Shown here: positions 26,944 to 33,386 of the stretch, in pieces
How positions within the stretch are numbered: the stretch's first letter is position 1
Layout of the letters: each line of letters begins with the position of its first letter
Virus record (IMG/VR): IMGVR_UViG_3300032282_004643
Coordinates: 1 to 58,541 of that record
DNA length: 58,541 nucleotides
Reading direction: 5' to 3' (one strand)
Source: a virus
Program-made: the position numbers and the translations under genes
Notes under the pieces: model-generated
Database searches by the model: none
What the model saw: only the letters and a program-made list of their open reading frames with translations
Told to the model about the DNA's origin: nothing

Positions 26944-28011
26944 TTATTTTATAACACCATTTCGTTTAGCCCACCACTTTTCTAAAACTTCTTCTGTTTC
27001 GGCTTTTGTCATATATTGTGGAAATGGATCTTCTTCGTCCCAATCACCATTATTAAATGGTATTATTTTACGTTCGTCGGCGGGTAGTTCTTCTGTGCGT
27101 TTTATCACCGTTTCTTCTTGCACATTTGACTCAGGAACGACTTTTTCTCTACTAGTGAACACTATCTCTGGTATTCCAGATTCCCGTTCGTATGGTGTAG
27201 TCTCGTTAAAAATAGTTAATTTTTTAGGTTCTTCTATTAGTTCACCACGTTTTTCTAAGAAATTATAAGCTAATACTAGACAGATTGAAAGTGGATCAAA
27301 TACCAATACAATTATTAATATAAACCATTTAACTACCGTATCCAGTGGGACGCCGATTGCTTTGGAAATGTATACAAACGTTCCGATATCAGAATTGGTA
27401 TTAATTTCCACTTCCTTTGTTATACTACGTGCTTTTAAGCTATCTCGTTGAGCAGATGTTTGATTAATTTCTTTTTGTAACTGAGTTGCTGTTCTATTCA
27501 ATTCTGCTAAACTATTCTGTGCTGAACGAATTGTTGTATTTGATCCTGTGGTACTTTTACTAATAAGATTATCAATACGATTTTCTTGTTGACCACGAAG
27601 TGAGATAATCTGATCTAATCGTGTAGTTTTACGTTTAATTTCTTCTTCTAAGGTTGCTGCTTGTGAATTATAAATTTGAACATCAGCATTCATTTTCAAT
27701 GGTTCAGCTGCAACTTTTGCATACGCAGATGACAAATATCCGTAGATGCCCGCCGAGGTAATACCCACCAGTACTATGCTAGCAATCAACATATAACTCT
27801 TTAATGCTTTAGGAATTTCAGGCCAAAATCTATACAGAAACGAAACTCCTACCAATTTTCCCAATTCCAAAGCACTAGCCATTACCATTGCGGATGTTGC
27901 TGCTCCTGCGAACAAGGTACCAATACCCGTTACAGAAAACAATGCGGCGCATCCTGCGATTGCTAATGCGGAAAATGAAACCAGTGTTTTGAAATTAAAA
28001 AATTTATTCAT
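26944..28011 (-). CDS. Multi-span membrane protein with coiled-coil middle
   Basis: A 355-residue protein. Hydrophobic segments lie at about 8-28, 33-52, 72-95 and 222-248; between the third and fourth is a Gln/Glu/Ser-rich coiled coil (~110-200). The C-terminal ~100 residues are acidic and likely cytoplasmic. I do not recognise a named family. It is isolated: a strong terminator precedes it upstream and a new promoter follows it. Confidence 0.65.
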   Translation of the reverse strand: MNKFFNFKTLVSFSALAIAGCAALFSVTGIGTLFAGAATSAMVMASALELGKLVGVSFLYRFWPEIPKALKSYMLIASIVLVGITSAGIYGYLSSAYAKVAAEPLKMNADVQIYNSQAATLEEEIKRKTTRLDQIISLRGQQENRIDNLISKSTTGSNTTIRSAQNSLAELNRTATQLQKEINQTSAQRDSLKARSITKEVEINTNSDIGTFVYISKAIGVPLDTVVKWFILIIVLVFDPLSICLVLAYNFLEKRGELIEEPKKLTIFNETTPYERESGIPEIVFTSREKVVPESNVQEETVIKRTEELPADERKIIPFNNGDWDEEDPFPQYMTKAETEEVLEKWWAKRNGVIK

Positions 28012-28023
28012 ATATACTCCAAG

Positions 28024-28059
28024 AAAAAACGGGTCGGACTTTGTGGGTTCCGACCCGTT
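28024..28059 (-). terminator. Rho-independent terminator after hsp20
   Basis: On the mRNA strand an 11-bp perfect stem (AACGGGTCGGA paired with TCCGACCCGTT, ten-base loop) is followed by a run of six T. It ends the Hsp20 transcript and separates it from the membrane gene at 26944-28011. Confidence 0.9.
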
Positions 28060-28206
28060 GTATTTTCACATGATCTCCCAAATGTTTCAAGGTTTGAGCC
28101 TAAACATAACCGATATAGATCACCCCCTGGTTAATCGGTTACGTGGTTTTGACAAGTACAAAATAAGCAACTACACATCATACAAACCTCCAAATGTGAA
28201 TGTAAA
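28060..28206. other. 147-bp intergenic region, no confident gene
   Basis: Between Hsp20 and its terminator. On the minus strand there is a 16-codon frame (MMCSCLFCTCQNHVTD, ATG after GGAGGTTTGT) and a hairpin AACCGAT...ATCGGTT around it. The peptide is very short and Cys-rich; I cannot tell a real microprotein from chance. Confidence 0.25.
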
Positions 28207-28686
28207 TTACTTAATAGTAACCTTTTTAGTTTCCGGCTCCTTCGTCAACTTTTGGATTGTAATTGTAAGTAACCCATTATTAAACTTCGCATCTACATCT
28301 GAGACATCCAACTGGTCACCAACCTTAAACGACCGGCTGAAAGCACTGCGCTTCAACTCACGGAGGAGATAAACTGCTTTATCAGTTTGTTCAGTGGATT
28401 GTGATGCCTTGCCAGATATAGTGAGAACTCCATCCTGTACTGAGATATCAATCTCATCTTTTTTATATCCTGCCAATTCTGCTTCAATTAATACAGAATC
28501 ATCATTTGAAATAACGTTAACCTTTGGATATGATGCCTTTCCAAACGGTTCAACACCCAGATGTTCAAATAGTTCTGGAAAACTACTTCGTGTCATATCA
28601 TCAAACATCTTATCAAACGTACTGATGAAATTGTCACGAGAATTTAAAACATTGGTACTAAACGGACGAAAAACTAAACGAGTCAT
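28207..28686 (-). CDS. Small heat-shock protein Hsp20 (alpha-crystallin family)
   Basis: A 159-residue chaperone. The alpha-crystallin domain (~45-150) has LIEAELAGYKKDEIDISVQD, then GVLTISGKA and the terminal FNNGLLTITI (G-x-L) strand. sHsps hold unfolding proteins; T4-like marine phages often carry one, possibly for capsid or tail assembly. The start at ATG 28686 follows AGGAGG with 7-nt spacing. The leader carries two hairpins and a U-run able to pair with the SD, and a TATTTATA element lies upstream. Confidence 0.9.
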   Translation of the reverse strand: MTRLVFRPFSTNVLNSRDNFISTFDKMFDDMTRSSFPELFEHLGVEPFGKASYPKVNVISNDDSVLIEAELAGYKKDEIDISVQDGVLTISGKASQSTEQTDKAVYLLRELKRSAFSRSFKVGDQLDVSDVDAKFNNGLLTITIQKLTKEPETKKVTIK

Positions 28687-28693
28687 AAAATGA

Positions 28694-28737
28694 CCTCCTA
28701 TGTTATGTGACCCCAATAGGGCGTCACGGTAAAAAGG
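28694..28737 (-). promoter_or_regulatory. Possible fourU-like RNA thermometer in the hsp20 leader
   Basis: On the mRNA, CCTTTTT (28737-28731) can pair with the SD AGGAGG (28699-28694) as CCUUUU/AGGAGG with two G-U pairs. A hairpin GTGAC...GTCAC (28727-28707) would sit inside the loop. FourU thermometers hide SDs of small heat-shock genes this way. Pairing is read by eye; no energy was computed. Confidence 0.3.
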
Positions 28738-28761
28738 ACTCCATCCCTATGATGCGAGTCC
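28731..28761 (-). terminator. Terminator hairpin between the tRNA cluster and hsp20
   Basis: On the mRNA strand GGACTC-G-CATC, loop ATAGG, GATG-GAGTCC, then five T. It can end transcription of the tRNA array. If the TATTTATA just upstream is a promoter, the same hairpin would form the 5' end of the hsp20 mRNA and could protect it. Confidence 0.65.
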
Positions 28762-28763
28762 TA

Positions 28764-28771
28764 TATAAATA
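28764..28771 (-). promoter_or_regulatory. TATTTATA element upstream of hsp20
   Basis: ATATTTATATAGG on the mRNA strand, 77 nt before the hsp20 ATG. It shares the TATTTATA core of the candidate late promoters but lacks the AC prefix. Confidence 0.35.
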
Positions 28772-28805
28772 TAAAGTTTACGTAGTTTTAAATTAGTTTA
28801 TAAGA

Positions 28806-28888
28806 GCTCCCGGTGGGATTCGAACCCACAATGTTTCTTATGTGCTGGTTTACAAAACCAGTGCCATCAACCGTTAGGCGACAGGAGC
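28806..28888 (-). tRNA. tRNA-Thr (UGU), long variable region
   Basis: Acceptor stem GCTCCTG/CGGGAGC; anticodon arm CTGGT-TTTGTAA-ACCAG gives UGU; T arm GTGGG-TTCGAAT-CCCAC. The variable region is about 15 nt, far longer than in normal tRNA-Thr and more like a class II tRNA, so identity is less certain than the fold. It is the last tRNA of the array. Confidence 0.8.
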
Positions 28889-29046
28889 ATATACCAGTTC
28901 GGTTGATCAGACCGCGCATTCCTCAACTGGTGGTGAGTAGTAGGATTTCTATCTACGAGCAGTTCATTGACGTATCCTGGGAGGCCAATCCCATGACCTG
29001 TGTAGTCTCTCCGCTATGTTGTAGAGGAAGAAACACCTACGCTAAC
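28889..29046. other. 158-bp tRNA spacer with hairpins, no gene
   Basis: No tRNA or supported ORF. The minus strand can form ACCAGTT...AACTGGT with an inner CGGT...ACCG, and TGGGA-TTGGCC-TCCCA. The mRNA strand holds only a 13-codon ATG frame. It may be a processed part of the tRNA transcript. Confidence 0.3.
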
Positions 29047-29117
29047 ACGCCCTGCAGGAGTCGAACCCACACCTAGCAGATTTGGAGGCTGCTGTACTAC
29101 CATTACACCAAGGACGT
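29047..29117 (-). tRNA. tRNA-Trp (CCA), copy 1
   Basis: Acceptor ACGTCCT/AGGGCGT; anticodon loop CTCCAAA gives CCA, with a C-U mismatch closing the stem; T arm GTGGG-TTCGACT-CCTGC. A second, different tRNA-Trp(CCA) is at 37215-37285. Confidence 0.85.
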
Positions 29118-29121
29118 ATAC

Positions 29122-29205
29122 GGACAGGGTGAGATTCGAACTCACGGAACCTTTCAGTTCGGCAGTTTTCAAGACTGCTGCCTTAAACCACTCGGCCACC
29201 TGTCC
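29122..29205 (-). tRNA. tRNA-Ser (UGA)
   Basis: Class II tRNA: acceptor GGACAGG/CCTGTCC, D arm GCCGAGTGGTTTAAGGC, anticodon arm GCAGT-CTTGAAA-ACTGC (UGA), long variable arm and T arm GTGAG-TTCGAAT-CTCAC. Confidence 0.93.
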
Positions 29206-29213
29206 CGAAATAA

Positions 29214-29298
29214 AATAAGAACACTCCCTATCAAACAGTTACCTGTTCTTCCTGCCACCACAACAAGTGCGCCACGCCACGCACGGGATGTTCTTATT
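29214..29298 (-). ncRNA. Candidate structured RNA between tRNA-Ser and tRNA-Gly
   Basis: The 85-nt spacer is closed by a 10-bp perfect helix (AATAAGAACA with TGTTCTTATT), extended by TCCC/GGGA across one bulge. Inside are GTGCG...CGCAC and AACAG-GTAA-CTGTT, the latter with a GNRA-type tetraloop. This makes a compact multi-branch fold that is neither a tRNA nor a terminator. Function is unknown; found by eye, no covariance test. Confidence 0.4.
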
Positions 29299-29306
29299 AA
29301 GATGGA

Positions 29307-29375
29307 GCGGTCTGCCAGAGTTGAACTGCTCTTGTAAGCTGGAAGCTTACCGTGCTGACGTTACACTAAGACCGC
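29307..29375 (-). tRNA. tRNA-Gly (UCC), copy 1
   Basis: Acceptor GCGGTCT/AGACCGC; anticodon arm GTAAG-CTTCCAG-CTTAC (UCC). The T stem is weak: only CAG/CTG pairs around TTCAACT, so this copy may be partly degenerate. A better-paired Gly(UCC) is at 31772-31842. Confidence 0.75.
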
Positions 29376-29381
29376 ATTTTA

Positions 29382-29570
29382 TTACTTAACTGCCGGACCT
29401 TCCTTCGGGGTGACTACGATTGTGTCTGCTGCCTTAACCGAATCAGTATTCAATTTGGTCGAATCAACTACCACAGCAGTACTGTCAGTAGTAACTTTAC
29501 CCTGAACTTCTGCATTCTTTGCACATGCTGCCAAACCAACTACTGCTACTGCGAGAATAAACTTGTACAT
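29382..29570 (-). CDS. Small lipoprotein
   Basis: A 62-residue protein. The N-terminus MYKFILAVAVVGLAAC is a lipoprotein signal with Cys at 16; the mature part is Thr/Val/Asp-rich and low in structure. The start at ATG 29570 follows GGAG with 9-nt spacing. Located inside the tRNA array, it resembles small phage lipoproteins that alter the host envelope (for example superinfection blocking), which is only an analogy. Confidence 0.6.
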   Translation of the reverse strand: MYKFILAVAVVGLAACAKNAEVQGKVTTDSTAVVVDSTKLNTDSVKAADTIVVTPKEGPAVK

Positions 29571-29642
29571 TGTGTACGCTCCATAAAAAATGAATAATGA
29601 AACAACCATTAAAATAATAAAATGTCACTACGATACTACAAG

Positions 29643-29714
29643 TTGCCCTCCAAGGATTCGAACCTTGACTCGCGGATCCAAAGTCCGCTGTCCTGCCGTT
29701 AGACGAAAGGGCAA
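29643..29714 (-). tRNA. tRNA-Gln (UUG)
   Basis: Acceptor TTGCCCT/AGGGCAA; anticodon arm GCGGA-CTTTGGA-TCCGC gives UUG; T arm CAAGG-TTCGAAT-CCTTG. All stems pair well. Confidence 0.93.
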
Positions 29715-29890
29715 TGGTGGGAAGGGGATTGATAGGTTCCACTCTATCCAGCACCCCGCGGACTAGAACCGTTTCCCATGCTGTTGCAACATTCCGCCAA
29801 GTTGCCAAGCGTGTACACCTGCGTCGTATACACAAAACGGTAGAGTTCATTAATTAACGTCAGACAACTCTACCAAGTTGACGGGATCAA
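29715..29890. other. 176-bp tRNA spacer with a 9-bp hairpin
   Basis: No confident gene. On the minus strand a 9-bp stem GGTAGAGTT...AACTCTACC lies next to the small basic gene. A stretch containing CGG-TTCTAGT-CCG looks like a broken T arm, but no matching acceptor or anticodon arm exists. Long ORFs across it are artefacts of the tRNA and lipoprotein genes. Confidence 0.3.
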
Positions 29891-29983
29891 TTAGTGATTA
29901 CGCTTACGATTCTTCCAACGATTTCTTCGTTTTTTCGAACCGATCTTTCTCCGACCTTTACCGCACTTTTTAGGATGTGGCAT
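29891..29983 (-). CDS. Thirty-residue highly basic protein
   Basis: ATG at 29983 follows GGAG with a 6-nt spacer, and the frame encodes 30 residues with 17 Lys or Arg (contains GKGRRKIGSKKRR) and a Cys at 7. No acidic residue is present. Such peptides suit binding to RNA, ribosomes or DNA. It is too short for normal gene callers but has a clear ribosome site and strongly biased composition. Confidence 0.65.
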   Translation of the reverse strand: MPHPKKCGKGRRKIGSKKRRNRWKNRKRNH

Positions 29984-30005
29984 GTTATTCTCCAAATTAC
30001 GTAAA

Positions 30006-30079
30006 TCCGCCTGGGTGGAATTGAACCACCTACCGGTCGCTTATAAGGCGACTGCTCTCACCGATGAGCTACAGGCGGA
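30006..30079 (-). tRNA. tRNA-Ile (UAU)
   Basis: Acceptor TCCGCCT/AGGCGGA; anticodon arm GTCGC-CTTATAA-GCGAC gives UAU, which reads AUA directly. Many bacteria use CAU with lysidine instead. T arm GGTGG-TTCAATT-CCACC. Confidence 0.92.
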
Positions 30080-30156
30080 AAAACTACATTAGCAGTATCA
30101 TGCCTGACCAGTTTTCCGTTGCTCATCGTCCTACAATTTTACATAACCTCTTAAAT

Positions 30157-30231
30157 ACCCCATAGGAGATTTGAACTCCTCTCTGCGGGATGAAAGCCCG
30201 CTATCCTCAATTCCGAATAGACGAATGGGGC
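30157..30231 (-). tRNA. tRNA-Glu (UUC)
   Basis: Acceptor GCCCCAT/ATGGGGT with a G-U first pair; anticodon arm GCGGG-CTTTCAT-CCCGC gives UUC; T arm GAG-rich with TTCAAAT loop. Confidence 0.9.
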
Positions 30232-30361
30232 AAAATGGGGTGACAACTCTTCTGGTTTAACAACCCACTCTGGTTGTCTTCCCCATGTGGCCGAAAGATT
30301 TTGCACGTTCTTTCATTTAATCCCCTCGACTGCGCTTCGGGTCACCACATCCAACATTATT

Positions 30362-30390
30362 AATGTAACTAGGGTAGTTACCCCTGTCAA
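30362..30390 (-). promoter_or_regulatory. Sigma-70-type promoter in the tRNA array
   Basis: TTGACA (30390-30385), 17 nt, TACATT (30367-30362) on the mRNA strand, just after the PspC-NTF2 gene. It would drive tRNA-Glu and the genes to its left. Confidence 0.6.
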
Positions 30391-30394
30391 GGGG

Positions 30395-30907
30395 TTAAAA
30401 TCCCCGATATGCCATAATATTAGTTATTTTTTCACCAACTACACTAATACTATCTACTACTTTTACCTTTTGATTATCCAAATATACGGTAATTTCATTT
30501 ACCGATGTTCTGTTGTTTTCACCAGAATTATTCACAACAATTCTAATTGATTTAAATTGTTCAAATAATTTTCTGTTTGCTTCTAATACAGCTACCTTAC
30601 CGGTGAATACGTTTTCGTTCCATTCAGATAATACGATATCATCTGCGTATAATATACTCAATCGTTTTAAATCTTTTGCACAAAATGCTTCAAAATATTC
30701 CTTTACGATATTTCCAATAGGTTTTTCTCTACTCAACGGAAACAATAACCATGCAACTAAATAAATTGTAACAATTGGAAGTGGTGAAAAAAACGAACAA
30801 ATAAACACAAATCGAATAAATACAGGATCTATATTTAATTGCTCACCAATTCCTCCACAAAACCCCGCAAGTCTTTTATTTGTTGCACTACGATAAAATT
30901 TTCTCAT
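30395..30907 (-). CDS. PspC-domain / NTF2-like fusion protein
   Basis: A 170-residue protein. Residues 1-60 are a PspC domain: Tyr-Arg-Ser start, KRLAGFCGGIGEQLNIDP, and a membrane helix (~30-57). Residues 65-170 look like a SnoaL/NTF2 cone: VKEYFEAFCAKDLKRLSILY, VFTGKVAVLEANRKLFEQF and a terminal beta strand. PspC senses or buffers membrane stress with PspA/B in bacteria; the NTF2 part may bind a ligand. I know of no such fusion as a standard phage gene. Confidence 0.72.
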   Translation of the reverse strand: MRKFYRSATNKRLAGFCGGIGEQLNIDPVFIRFVFICSFFSPLPIVTIYLVAWLLFPLSREKPIGNIVKEYFEAFCAKDLKRLSILYADDIVLSEWNENVFTGKVAVLEANRKLFEQFKSIRIVVNNSGENNRTSVNEITVYLDNQKVKVVDSISVVGEKITNIMAYRGF

Positions 30908-30927
30908 GTTAACTCCATTGTAAAAAT

Positions 30928-31000
30928 AGGGGTGGTGAGAATCGAACTCACTTGATGTCTTGCTCCCAAAGCAAGCGGCTAGCCTTTAGCCCACACCCCT
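30928..31000 (-). tRNA. tRNA-Pro (UGG)
   Basis: Acceptor AGGGGTG/CACCCCT; anticodon arm CTTGC-TTTGGGA-GCAAG gives UGG; T arm GTGAG-TTCGATT-CTCAC. Its first 15 nt also encode the last codons and stop of the HNH gene upstream. Confidence 0.92.
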
Positions 31001-31531
31001 AAGTTTTTCTTTAATTTCGTTTACCGTTTGTTCTCCCCATTCGTTCGTATGAATCATCTGATGATGATTGGGGCAAACAGGAACCAAATTATCTTTATTG
31101 TTATTTTTATTATTATAATCTAGATGATGTACTTCTACAACTTTATCAAACCCACAAAGTATACATTTTTTTTCCCAATGTTTGAAACAAATAGTTCTAT
31201 AATTTTTCCAATTTTTTGGATTGTTTCTTCTAATTGCAAAATGAGTATTTGAACAAGAATGAGAACATGTAAACTTTTCTCGTGGATGATTCTTTTTTGT
31301 TTCAAACAACGTATTACAAACTGGACATGGTTTAGTAATAACTTCCCACTTTCGGTTGAATTTATTAATTGCAGCTTTATGCGAAAAATGCCTGGTGTCA
31401 ACCGAATATTGCTCGACCAGTTCTTTTAATCTTTTTAAGCCCTGACCATTGGGATGCATTCCCAGTTTTCTACAAACTTCGGATTTTGATACAGATGTTT
31501 TTACGATAGTTTCAAACTCTTTTTTTGTCAT
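30986..31531 (-). CDS. HNH homing-type endonuclease (zinc ribbon variant)
   Basis: A 181-residue protein. A leading helical domain is followed by a C2-type zinc finger (CPVC...C-HSC) and an HNH nuclease core: CILCGFDKVVEVHHLDYNN, then LVPVCPNHHQMIH. Start ATG 31531 follows GGGAG. The stop (TAA) lies at nt 13-15 of tRNA-Pro, so gene and tRNA overlap by 15 nt. This suits a mobile endonuclease that inserted at a tRNA. An ACTATTTATA element lies 16 nt upstream. Confidence 0.82.
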   Translation of the reverse strand: MTKKEFETIVKTSVSKSEVCRKLGMHPNGQGLKRLKELVEQYSVDTRHFSHKAAINKFNRKWEVITKPCPVCNTLFETKKNHPREKFTCSHSCSNTHFAIRRNNPKNWKNYRTICFKHWEKKCILCGFDKVVEVHHLDYNNKNNNKDNLVPVCPNHHQMIHTNEWGEQTVNEIKEKLRGVG

Positions 31532-31547
31532 ACAATTCTCCCTTTCA

Positions 31548-31557
31548 TATAAATAGT
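31548..31557 (-). promoter_or_regulatory. ACTATTTATA element before HNH gene
   Basis: ACTATTTATA on the mRNA strand, 16 nt before the ATG at 31531. Close copies precede the HNH genes at 32005, 33409 and 40134. Confidence 0.48.
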
Positions 31558-31608
31558 CGGGGAGTTGTGTTTTCAATTCATATTTCAAATCCTTTGTTTA
31601 CGACACAT

Positions 31609-31689
31609 GCTCTCGGTGAGACTCGAACTCACAATCCCGTAGGGAAGCAGTTTTTGAGACTGCCGTGTATACCATTCCACCACAAGAGC
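31609..31689 (-). tRNA. tRNA-Leu (CAA)
   Basis: Class II: acceptor GCTCTTG/CGAGAGC; anticodon arm GCAGT-CTCAAAA-ACTGC gives CAA; long variable arm; T arm GTGAG-TTCGAGT-CTCAC. Confidence 0.93.
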
Positions 31690-31771
31690 AAAACATAACC
31701 TCGTTTTGGTTCAATCGGCATGTTGAGCAATGAACCCCTTTTATACTATCACCCGTGTATGCCCACGGAAA

Positions 31772-31842
31772 GCACGTGATGGGAGTCGAACCCATGTCTC
31801 TAGCTTGGAAGGCTAGGATAATAACCGTTATATGACACGTGC
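31772..31842 (-). tRNA. tRNA-Gly (UCC), copy 2
   Basis: Acceptor GCACGTG/CACGTGC; anticodon arm CTAGC-CTTCCAA-GCTAG gives UCC; T arm ATGGG-TTCGACT-CCCAT. Fully paired, unlike copy 1 at 29307. Confidence 0.93.
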
Positions 31843-31947
31843 GGCGAGGGTATTTTAACGCGGTTCCTCCTCCTCGGTCTGGCACGATTCCAGACGAGTT
31901 TGTAGTAATCCGATTAAGGTACTTGCAAACCCCCAAAGTTAATGTAT
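31843..31947. other. 105-bp structured tRNA spacer
   Basis: The minus strand has GGGTTTG...CAAACTC (7 bp) followed by GTCTGG-AATCGTG-CCAGAC (6 bp, 7-nt loop). No ORF with a ribosome site and no complete tRNA. Could be a processed RNA or spacer hairpins. Confidence 0.3.
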
Positions 31948-32019
31948 GGGCAGTATAGGATTCGAACCTATGACCTCCGGTGTGTAAAACCGATGCGCTA
32001 ACCGCTACGCTAACCGCCC
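31948..32019 (-). tRNA. tRNA-Val (UAC)
   Basis: Acceptor GGGCGGT/ACTGCCC; anticodon arm TCGGT-TTTACAC-ACCGG gives UAC; T arm ATAGG-TTCGAAT-CCTAT. Its first 15 nt overlap the end of the upstream HNH gene. Confidence 0.92.
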
Positions 32020-32427
32020 GTTTTTATATCTTCCAACTTTATACGATTGTAAATAAGAATTTCTTTTAGTATTTTTCTTATTTCTACTCACCCAAGTTTC
32101 TGTTTGTGAATGACAATTTGGACACAACAATCTTAAATTATTTGGAAAATTGTTATCTGAATTGCCGTCTATGTGATCTACTTGCAATGTTATTGGTTTA
32201 TTATTATAAATGTCTCCTATCCCACATTCTGCACAAACACATCCTTTTATTTCTTTTAAATACTTTCTTAATGTAGATGTTTGATTTACTATACCTTCTT
32301 CTACCCTCGGTATAGTTTCTGTTAGGAACTTAAATAATCCTTGACACTTGTTACTGCAATAAGTTCCAGTACTTTGTGACGGAGAAAATTTAAATTCTAT
32401 TCCACAATTCTTACAATTTGCTTTCAT
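32005..32427 (-). CDS. HNH homing-type endonuclease
   Basis: A 140-residue protein. An N-terminal zinc finger (CKNCGIEF...YCSNKCQG) precedes the HNH core CAECGIGDIY, LQVDHIDGNSDN, NNLRLLCPNCHSQTETW. Start ATG 32427 after GGAG. It is related to the genes at 33409 and 40134. The stop TAG sits at nt 13-15 of tRNA-Val, exactly as for the HNH at tRNA-Pro. A CCTATTTATA element lies 27 nt upstream. Confidence 0.85.
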   Translation of the reverse strand: MKANCKNCGIEFKFSPSQSTGTYCSNKCQGLFKFLTETIPRVEEGIVNQTSTLRKYLKEIKGCVCAECGIGDIYNNKPITLQVDHIDGNSDNNFPNNLRLLCPNCHSQTETWVSRNKKNTKRNSYLQSYKVGRYKNGRLA

Positions 32428-32454
32428 AAAAATCTCCAAGTTAGACCTTCTCTA

Positions 32455-32464
32455 TATAAATAGG
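32455..32464 (-). promoter_or_regulatory. CCTATTTATA element before HNH gene
   Basis: Copy of the promoter-like element on the mRNA strand, 27 nt before the ATG at 32427, with C in place of the leading A. Confidence 0.45.
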
Positions 32465-32494
32465 GGGTATAACTTGGAAACTTCTATTTTAAAT

Positions 32495-32566
32495 GGACCT
32501 GAACGGGATCGAACCGATGACCTCCTGAATGCAAATCAGGCGCTCTCCCAGCTGAGCTACAGGCCC
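32495..32566 (-). tRNA. tRNA-Ala (UGC)
   Basis: Acceptor GGGCCTG/CAGGTCC; anticodon arm CCTGA-TTTGCAT-TCAGG gives UGC; T arm ATCGG-TTCGATC-CCGTT. The methyltransferase stop codon (TAG) lies at nt 8-10 of this tRNA. Confidence 0.93.
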
Positions 32567-33132
32567 GTATTGTACGGAATTAAATTTAATAAATAATCTT
32601 GATTTATCAAGTACCAGTCGTATGTGAGTTCCGTTGGTATTTCTATCAATGTTCCGTCACCACGTTCTAATATTGTCAACCCAAGTTCTATATCAAATGT
32701 CCTAACAACAAAATTATTTTTTATACTTCTAAACTTTGCAATAGCTTTCCACACATCACCCGTCCACAATCCACGTTCACACAATTCTGTGTGATGTGGC
32801 ATCGGAGAACGTTGCATTAATTCTGTGTGTGGTTTTGTATCATGAATAAATATTATACCATTGTCTGATAAATGTTTAATGCTGTTATCAATGTCACGCA
32901 GTGCTTGGTTACACTCATGATCACCATCAATGAAAATTAAATCATATGTGTGATTACAATTTTCAAAAAACTCATCGGACTTCATTGGATATAACATATC
33001 CTTGTTATGTGGATCTACACCGTGTTTTATTTGACAATTCACGTTATAGAATGTACCACCATTACTTACACCGATTTCTAAATATCTTGTATAACCTCGT
33101 CGTGAGATTATATTATTAAATAATTCAAACAT
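32557..33132 (-). CDS. Class I SAM-dependent methyltransferase-like protein
   Basis: A 191-residue protein of the Methyltransf_24 type: RYLEIGVSNGGTFYNV (motif I), GVDPH, then DLIFIDGDHECNQALRDIDN and IIFIHDTKPH. Such enzymes often sit in phage and bacterial sugar or surface-glycan clusters. Start ATG 33132 follows GGAG. The last 10 nt overlap tRNA-Ala. The substrate is unknown. Confidence 0.78.
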   Translation of the reverse strand: MFELFNNIISRRGYTRYLEIGVSNGGTFYNVNCQIKHGVDPHNKDMLYPMKSDEFFENCNHTYDLIFIDGDHECNQALRDIDNSIKHLSDNGIIFIHDTKPHTELMQRSPMPHHTELCERGLWTGDVWKAIAKFRSIKNNFVVRTFDIELGLTILERGDGTLIEIPTELTYDWYLINQDYLLNLIPYNTGL

Positions 33133-33145
33133 ACATTCTCCAAGA

Positions 33146-33216
33146 GCGAGAGATGGGATTCGAACCCACGACAACGTGCTTGGCAAGCACGGACTCTACC
33201 GCTGAGCTACTCTCGC
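33146..33216 (-). tRNA. tRNA-Gly (GCC)
   Basis: Acceptor GCGAGAG/CTCTCGC; anticodon arm CGTGC-TTGCCAA-GCACG gives GCC; T arm GTGGG-TTCGAAT-CCCAT. Confidence 0.93.
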
Positions 33217-33221
33217 ATTTA

Positions 33222-33386
33222 CTACACAGGACCAACTTCATAATGCGTCAATACTTTTCCATTTAATTTTTTTTGTGCATCAGCATCATTACGAAACATT
33301 GTAATTGCTGCCGTTGCTTCCGGTGCATCGTATGTAAAATCCATACGTCCACCATCAAAATATATTCGTACTAAATACTTAATCAT
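33222..33386 (-). CDS. Small unknown protein (54 residues)
   Basis: An ATG at 33386 with a GAGA-type SD opens a 54-codon frame (start MIKYLVRIYFDGGRMDFTYD) ending at a TAG. Alternating strands and a helix (DAPEATAAITMFRNDADAQK) suggest a small alpha/beta fold. No family recognised. It fills the gap between tRNA-Gly(GCC) and an HNH gene. Confidence 0.6.
   Translation of the reverse strand: MIKYLVRIYFDGGRMDFTYDAPEATAAITMFRNDADAQKKLNGKVLTHYEVGPV

Noticed and set aside
29497-29850. 117-codon minus-strand ORF
   Set aside because: It runs through tRNA-Gln and overlaps the lipoprotein gene in another frame; no SD and tRNA-derived sequence.
29715-29890. Extra tRNA with loop TTCTAGT
   Set aside because: Only a partial T arm is present; no acceptor or anticodon stem pairs with it.
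30300-30360. 19-codon ORF after GAGGGG (MKERAKSFGHMGKTTRVGC)
   Set aside because: Good SD but very short and downstream of a promoter in a tRNA spacer; could be noise, so not annotated.
31598-31936. 112-codon minus-strand ORF
   Set aside because: It crosses tRNA-Leu and tRNA-Gly; not a protein gene.
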